A stretch of 32,485 nt of DNA from an uncultured Chlorobiaceae bacterium (lineage in GTDB: Bacteria; Bacteroidota; Chlorobiia; Chlorobiales; Chlorobiaceae), in NCBI GenBank assembly GCA_903895195.1, contig CAITSZ010000013.1, positions 1 to 32,485 on the forward strand, in the 5' to 3' direction. Below the pieces are notes generated by a model that saw only the letters and a program-made list of their open reading frames with translations, did no database searches and was not told the DNA's origin. Positions within the stretch are counted from its first letter, which is position 1, and the number at the start of each line of letters is the position of its first letter. Made by a program: the position numbers and the translations under genes. Positions 29,801 through 32,485 of the stretch are shown here, in pieces.

Positions 29801-32485
29801 CGAGCTGTTGCCGATGGCAAAACGAGACCAATTGGCGCTGGTGAAATAGCCTAGAATAGTGCCGGTAAGGCCAAGCGTGCCAGTGCCGCCATTGATGCCG
29901 ATAGTGGTGCCTGAAGTATAGGGCTGGATAATCAGCGCGCCGGTGCCGGTGGAACCGGCCGATGCACTAAGCGAGTTCGCTGTCAGGGTCAAATCGCCGC
30001 TGCCTGTGCTGATGGCATTGAGAGCCAGCGATGTTCCGGTGGTCAGGCTTACAGCGGCGTTGTTTGTTGAAATGCCGCTGTAGTTGACAGCATTGAGCGT
30101 GAGAGCGCCAACCGTCAGCGCTGAAGCGTCGGTCAAGCTGAGAGAACCGATGCCGCTACCCGATGCAATGGTGCCGATGGCGTTGGAGCTGTTGCTGAGC
30201 GTCCTGGCGCCGGCACCGACAAAAACCAGACCATTACCATTGCTGTTGCCGGTAGTCACCTGACCTGTTATGGCCAAGCTGCCTGCACCACCGATGGAAC
30301 TCATGGCACCGAGTGCTACCGTACCGCTGGCAGTCGCGCCCGTCGAGCTATTGCTATTGATCAGCGCGCCGCCGTTGCTCACACCGCTGCCGCTGATGGT
30401 GAGATTGTTGGATAGTGTGTTACCGTTGAGATCCAGCGCACCGCCGCTGCTGACTGTCGTTGCACCGGTGCCCAGCGAAGCAGAGCTGCCCGCCTGGAGC
30501 GTACCCTCGCTGATGGTGACGCCACCGCTGTAGGTGTTGGCACCAGAGAGCGTCAGCGTGCCTGTGCCATCCTTTGTCAGTGTGCCTGTTGTGGAACCAA
30601 TAATACCACTTGATGCGATGTTGCCAACTCCTCCGAAGGTAACATTTTGAGTACCACCGATAGTACCACTCAACATCAGAGTGTTGCTCTCAGAATTGAT
30701 GCGCGTTGCGGCACCCAGGGTAATTGCACCGCCATAGGTATTATCACCACTAATGTTGCGTAGTGCACCGCCGTTACTTATACCCGTGCCTGAAAGGGTC
30801 AAAGCCTCGGCACCAATCGTTATACCACCGGAGAGCTCTAAAGCAGCACCGGAAGTGACTGTCACTCCTCCATCCGTAGTTCCAAGCGCTGTATTGTTCG
30901 ATGCCCTGAGCACACCTGCACTGATTGTTGTTGAGCCGGTATAGGTGTTGGGACCGGAGAGCGTCAGTGTGCCGCTGCCTGTTTTCATAAGACTACCCAA
31001 ACCGGACATTCCCCCTGAATATTCGGTTGAACTATTGTTTGCGCCAACGGCGAGAGAAACAGCAAGTGGCGTGGTTGCTAGATTGGAGAGACTGAAAGTA
31101 CCACTACCAGCCAAGCCTTGTGCTGTTATGGCCGTTACACCTGACGCAACATTAACAGCACTGTTATCCGTCAAGGTACCACTGCCAAGCGCAGTTGTAT
31201 TGCCAAGTGTCAGCATGCCTGCTGAAACTGTTGTGCCGCCGCTGAAGGTGTTGGCGCCGGAGATCGTCAGCGTGCCGTCGCCATCCTTTGTCAGTGTGCC
31301 TGTTGTGGTACCAATACTGCCGCTTGATGCGATATTGCCTGCCCCTCCGAAAGTAACATTTTGAGTACCACCGATAGTACCGCTCAACGTCAGAGTGTTG
31401 CTCTCAGAATTGATGCGCGTTGCGGCACCCAGGGTAATTGCACCGCCATAGGTATTATCACCACTAATGTTGCGTAGTGCACCGCCGTTACTTATACCCG
31501 TACCTGAAAGGGTCAAAGCCTCGGCACCAATCGTTATACCACCGGAGAGCTCTAAAGCAGCACCGGAAGTGACTGTCACTCCTCCATCCGTAGTTCCAAG
31601 CGCTGTATTGTTCGATGCCCTGAGCACACCTGCACTGACTGTCGTCAATCCGGTATAAGTGTTGGCGGCAGAAAGAATGACTGTTCCCGTGCCTGACCCT
31701 TTTGTCAATTGACGGGCACCGCCGGTTTCGCCAATGATGCCTGAAAGTGTTAATTGTGCATTAGCCCCCGCATCAACCGTACTATTATCACCAAGTGTGA
31801 TTGCTCCTGCAAAGGCGGATGTACCTGTACTCGCCTTGACGGTACCGCCATTGAGTGTCAGTGCCTCAAGTGCCGTGTAGTCAACACCTTGTAGATCCAG
31901 CGTCGCTCCGCTTGCAACTGATGTACCTGCCGCAGTTGTTCCCAATGCGATATTCTGTGTGACTGCAAGGGTACCATAACTTACCGTAGTCAGACCGCCG
32001 TAGCTGTTGTTTCCCGAAAGCGTCAGTGTGCCGGAGCCCAGTTTGGTGAGTGCACCTGAGGTGGACGCGCTCGACCCGGAGAGAGTAAGGTTGGTGGCAG
32101 CATTGGAGACGTCAATGCTTGATGTCTTAGCATTGGCGAGCGTGAAGGCTCGGTTTGTCGTTGCCGTAGTCCCTGTGTATTGCAGCGTACCGCCGTCGAG
32201 CACCAGATTGGCCGCATCGCTGGATGCCTGACCGAGATTGCCAGCCACGCCACCGTCGCCGATGGTGGCCACACTGAGCGTGCCGGCACTGATTGTCGTT
32301 AAACCGGTGTAGGTGTTGGTGCCTGAGAGCGTCAGTGTGCCGGGGCCTGTTTTTATAAGACTACCCAAACCGGACATTACTCCTGAGTATTCGGTTGAAC
32401 TATCGTTTGCGCCAACGGTGAGAGAAACAGCAAGTGGCGTGGTTGCTAGATTGGAGAGACTGAAAGTACCACTACCAGCCAAGCC
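26861..32485 (-). CDS. Giant filamentous-haemagglutinin-type adhesin, 3' part only
   Basis: 1874 residues are visible and the frame runs out of the window at its 5' end; the visible start is internal. Order from N to C: autotransporter-type beta-strand repeats (about 32485-30440; patterns such as GTLTLSGTNTYTGLTTISAG and LTKDGTGTLTLSGANTYSGG); a Ser/Thr/Gly-rich beta region; a WMVYSTTP...QQAIWGK...NRYVF segment (about 29680-29470) common in FHA-like exoproteins; an MBG-like domain; six YDG repeats (29165-27632) each with K.YDG; a last MBG-type segment; and a C-terminal domain with LPEWLYYDSFKKVFTAKDVP (Ig-like 'putative' type). There is no C-terminal beta-barrel, LPXTG or T9SS tail, so two-partner secretion (TpsA) is the best guess. 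No TpsB is in the window. Probable role: cell-surface attachment or cell-cell contact. Confidence 0.85.
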   Translation of the reverse strand, partial: GLAGSGTFSLSNLATTPLAVSLTVGANDSSTEYSGVMSGLGSLIKTGPGTLTLSGTNTYTGLTTISAGTLSVATIGDGGVAGNLGQASSDAANLVLDGGTLQYTGTTATTNRAFTLANAKTSSIDVSNAATNLTLSGSSASTSGALTKLGSGTLTLSGNNSYGGLTTVSYGTLAVTQNIALGTTAAGTSVASGATLDLQGVDYTALEALTLNGGTVKASTGTSAFAGAITLGDNSTVDAGANAQLTLSGIIGETGGARQLTKGSGTGTVILSAANTYTGLTTVSAGVLRASNNTALGTTDGGVTVTSGAALELSGGITIGAEALTLSGTGISNGGALRNISGDNTYGGAITLGAATRINSESNTLTLSGTIGGTQNVTFGGAGNIASSGSIGTTTGTLTKDGDGTLTISGANTFSGGTTVSAGMLTLGNTTALGSGTLTDNSAVNVASGVTAITAQGLAGSGTFSLSNLATTPLAVSLAVGANNSSTEYSGGMSGLGSLMKTGSGTLTLSGPNTYTGSTTISAGVLRASNNTALGTTDGGVTVTSGAALELSGGITIGAEALTLSGTGISNGGALRNISGDNTYGGAITLGAATRINSESNTLMLSGTIGGTQNVTFGGVGNIASSGIIGSTTGTLTKDGTGTLTLSGANTYSGGVTISEGTLQAGSSASLGTGATTVSSGGALDLNGNTLSNNLTISGSGVSNGGALINSNSSTGATASGTVALGAMSSIGGAGSLAITGQVTTGNSNGNGLVFVGAGARTLSNSSNAIGTIASGSGIGSLSLTDASALTVGALTLNAVNYSGISTNNAAVSLTTGTSLALNAISTGSGDLTLTANSLSASAGSTGTGALIIQPYTSGTTIGINGGTGTLGLTGTILGYFTSANWSRFAIGNSSAGAIAVSGSNTFNNSPLELITGGNITLNSASSITSNKANTYLALEAGGNFINNSGSTALQATGTDGSWMVYSTTPASNTFGSLTSGQQAIWGKSPGTLSATALKAAYVGNRYVFSAPATVVITANNVAKTYGSSYTFVASDITYTGLPMVSAATYGNVYQNSSTADALSTLPTATSDAAAATAGVQGGYVITPGGAVAQTGFGVSYVNGTFTVNPKPVTLIGSRAYDGTKALTGSIYSATNLVNGDALTVSGSAASESANVGTYTPTSGLVLSNGNYTLTGGTAAGSITKKTLTATVSAPDKVYDGNTTAAPTMTIKVGDLVGSETLGTTVTAKFNTKDVTTANLVTVDSVTLSDGTGLASNYSLPAGETVIAHITPKALSISGITAAGKVYDGSAVATVSTAAAVYAGLVTGDVLSVASTGLFNNKNVGNGKTVTLSSSYSGGDVGNYTITDQAATTASITPKALTISGITAAEKIYDGTVLATVSTAGTIYGGIVSGDALSVSATGLFDTKNVGTGKTVMLTSSYSGADVGNYTITGQNRTTSNIRPKELIITGLLTVNGITASNKVYDGSTLATVSTEGANLSGLVKNDDVKVTASGWFDTKNVGVAKIVTLTSSYSGADFYNYSIIDQKTTTADITPKALTLSGITAAGKVYDGTALATVSTAAAVYAGLMTGDAVSVSASGLFDTKNVGAGKTVSLTSSYSGADAGNYTITAQSTTQAPITPRPITVIADGFTIKSNEPDPLLTWKSEQMSAGRGLVTGETLAGTLARDAGTSAGIYAIHQGSVDNGHNPNYSIAYTGSTLTVNSFIIVSNNVVPSLSQNITQALTSVSGVNQTSISPVTNVTVATGNDAGVAGGSFSKVDGLIVKLIRVPTGGTSGVIEVSVPAEIVRSGTLFSFSLPAEVRSVLEASASAERITRTNGAPLPEWLYYDSFKKVFTAKDVPQGALPIRVKVSLGETSWTVVISTENISKPSGK
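27632..29165 (-). repeat. Six tandem YDG/MBG-type repeats within the adhesin
   Basis: Approximate units 27632-27890, 27891-28165, 28166-28430, 28431-28675, 28676-28940 and 28941-29165. Each encodes a domain of about 75-90 residues beginning ...KVYDG (or AYDG) and ending ...ITPKALT or a variant (KKTLT, PKPVT). The four 3'-most units in coordinates 27632-28675 are close copies sharing FDTKNVG.GKTV.L.SSYSG.D..NY.I; the other two are diverged. This indicates local duplication. Confidence 0.85.
30527..31637 (-). repeat. Near-identical direct repeat, 714-bp period, inside the adhesin
   Basis: Bases about 30527-30923 recur at 31241-31637 with a constant offset of 714 bp (238 codons, in frame). The portion from about 30641 to 30923 is almost identical in the second copy. 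Such young in-frame duplications permit length variation by recombination and can also cause assembly collapse. Confidence 0.88.
30961..32485 (-). repeat. Second direct repeat pair in the adhesin, 1368-bp period
   Basis: Bases about 30961-31117 recur at 32329-32485, an offset of 1368 bp (456 codons, in frame), with only a few substitutions. The copy continues to the window edge, so the full repeat is longer. Both copies encode a segment around GTFSLSNLATTPLAVSL. Confidence 0.85.

Noticed and set aside
29321-29854. Plus-strand frame of 177 codons opposite the adhesin
   Set aside because: Shadow frame created by the repetitive composition of the adhesin on the other strand; it has no motif or ribosome site.
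30527-31637. Repeats that could suggest a CRISPR array or mobile element
   Set aside because: The repeats are long, in frame and inside one coding sequence; no short regular repeat-spacer pattern is present.

Overview
The window most likely comes from a green sulfur bacterium (phylum Chlorobi/Chlorobiota). The main reason is the metK-ahcY pair (2395-5055), which is preceded by a structured leader (2228-2292) with the position and form expected of the SAM-Chlorobi RNA motif. The small Chlorobi-like hypothetical proteins and the ArsC-like nitrogenase-associated protein agree with this. The species cannot be named from the window. No rRNA, insertion sequence, integrase, CRISPR array or replication origin was seen.

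Layout, left to right. A minus-strand tRNA cluster (Pro, Arg, His, Glu; Glu cut by the window edge) is followed by a Nudix hydrolase and a sugar-nucleotidyltransferase. Then comes the SAM-cycle operon metK-ahcY, with its own promoter, structured leader and a bidirectional terminator shared with a convergent tRNA-Gln. Next are a two-gene electron-transfer module (membrane cytochrome b plus decaheme cytochrome c), a small TPR protein, trpF, an alpha/beta hydrolase, a Kef-type antiporter with an RCK domain, a small membrane protein, rubrerythrin, a UPF0149 protein and a SulP anion transporter. A divergent pair follows: one 86-residue hypothetical, and an ArsC-like protein with a small partner.

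The stretch 16489-17176 is AT-rich and has no convincing gene, but it holds a 24-bp-arm inverted repeat. From 17177 to 20948 there is a compact same-strand cluster of six exported proteins. One has a CsgG/FlgT-like region, one is a DUF3192-like lipoprotein, and the others are unrecognised. The cluster ends at a strong bidirectional terminator shared with a convergent Sel1-repeat protein. It is the best candidate here for an undescribed envelope system, though its function cannot be deduced from sequence alone.

The right third (21781-32485) looks accessory. A GC-rich branched-chain-amino-acid-type ABC transporter operon (binding protein, permease, a fused permease-ATPase, ATPase) has a good promoter of its own. 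Upstream of it on the same strand is the 3' part of a giant repetitive secreted adhesin of the filamentous-haemagglutinin type. The visible part of the adhesin carries autotransporter-type beta-strand repeats, six YDG/MBG-type repeats and a conserved C-terminal domain. Its N-terminus and any TpsB secretion partner lie outside the window.
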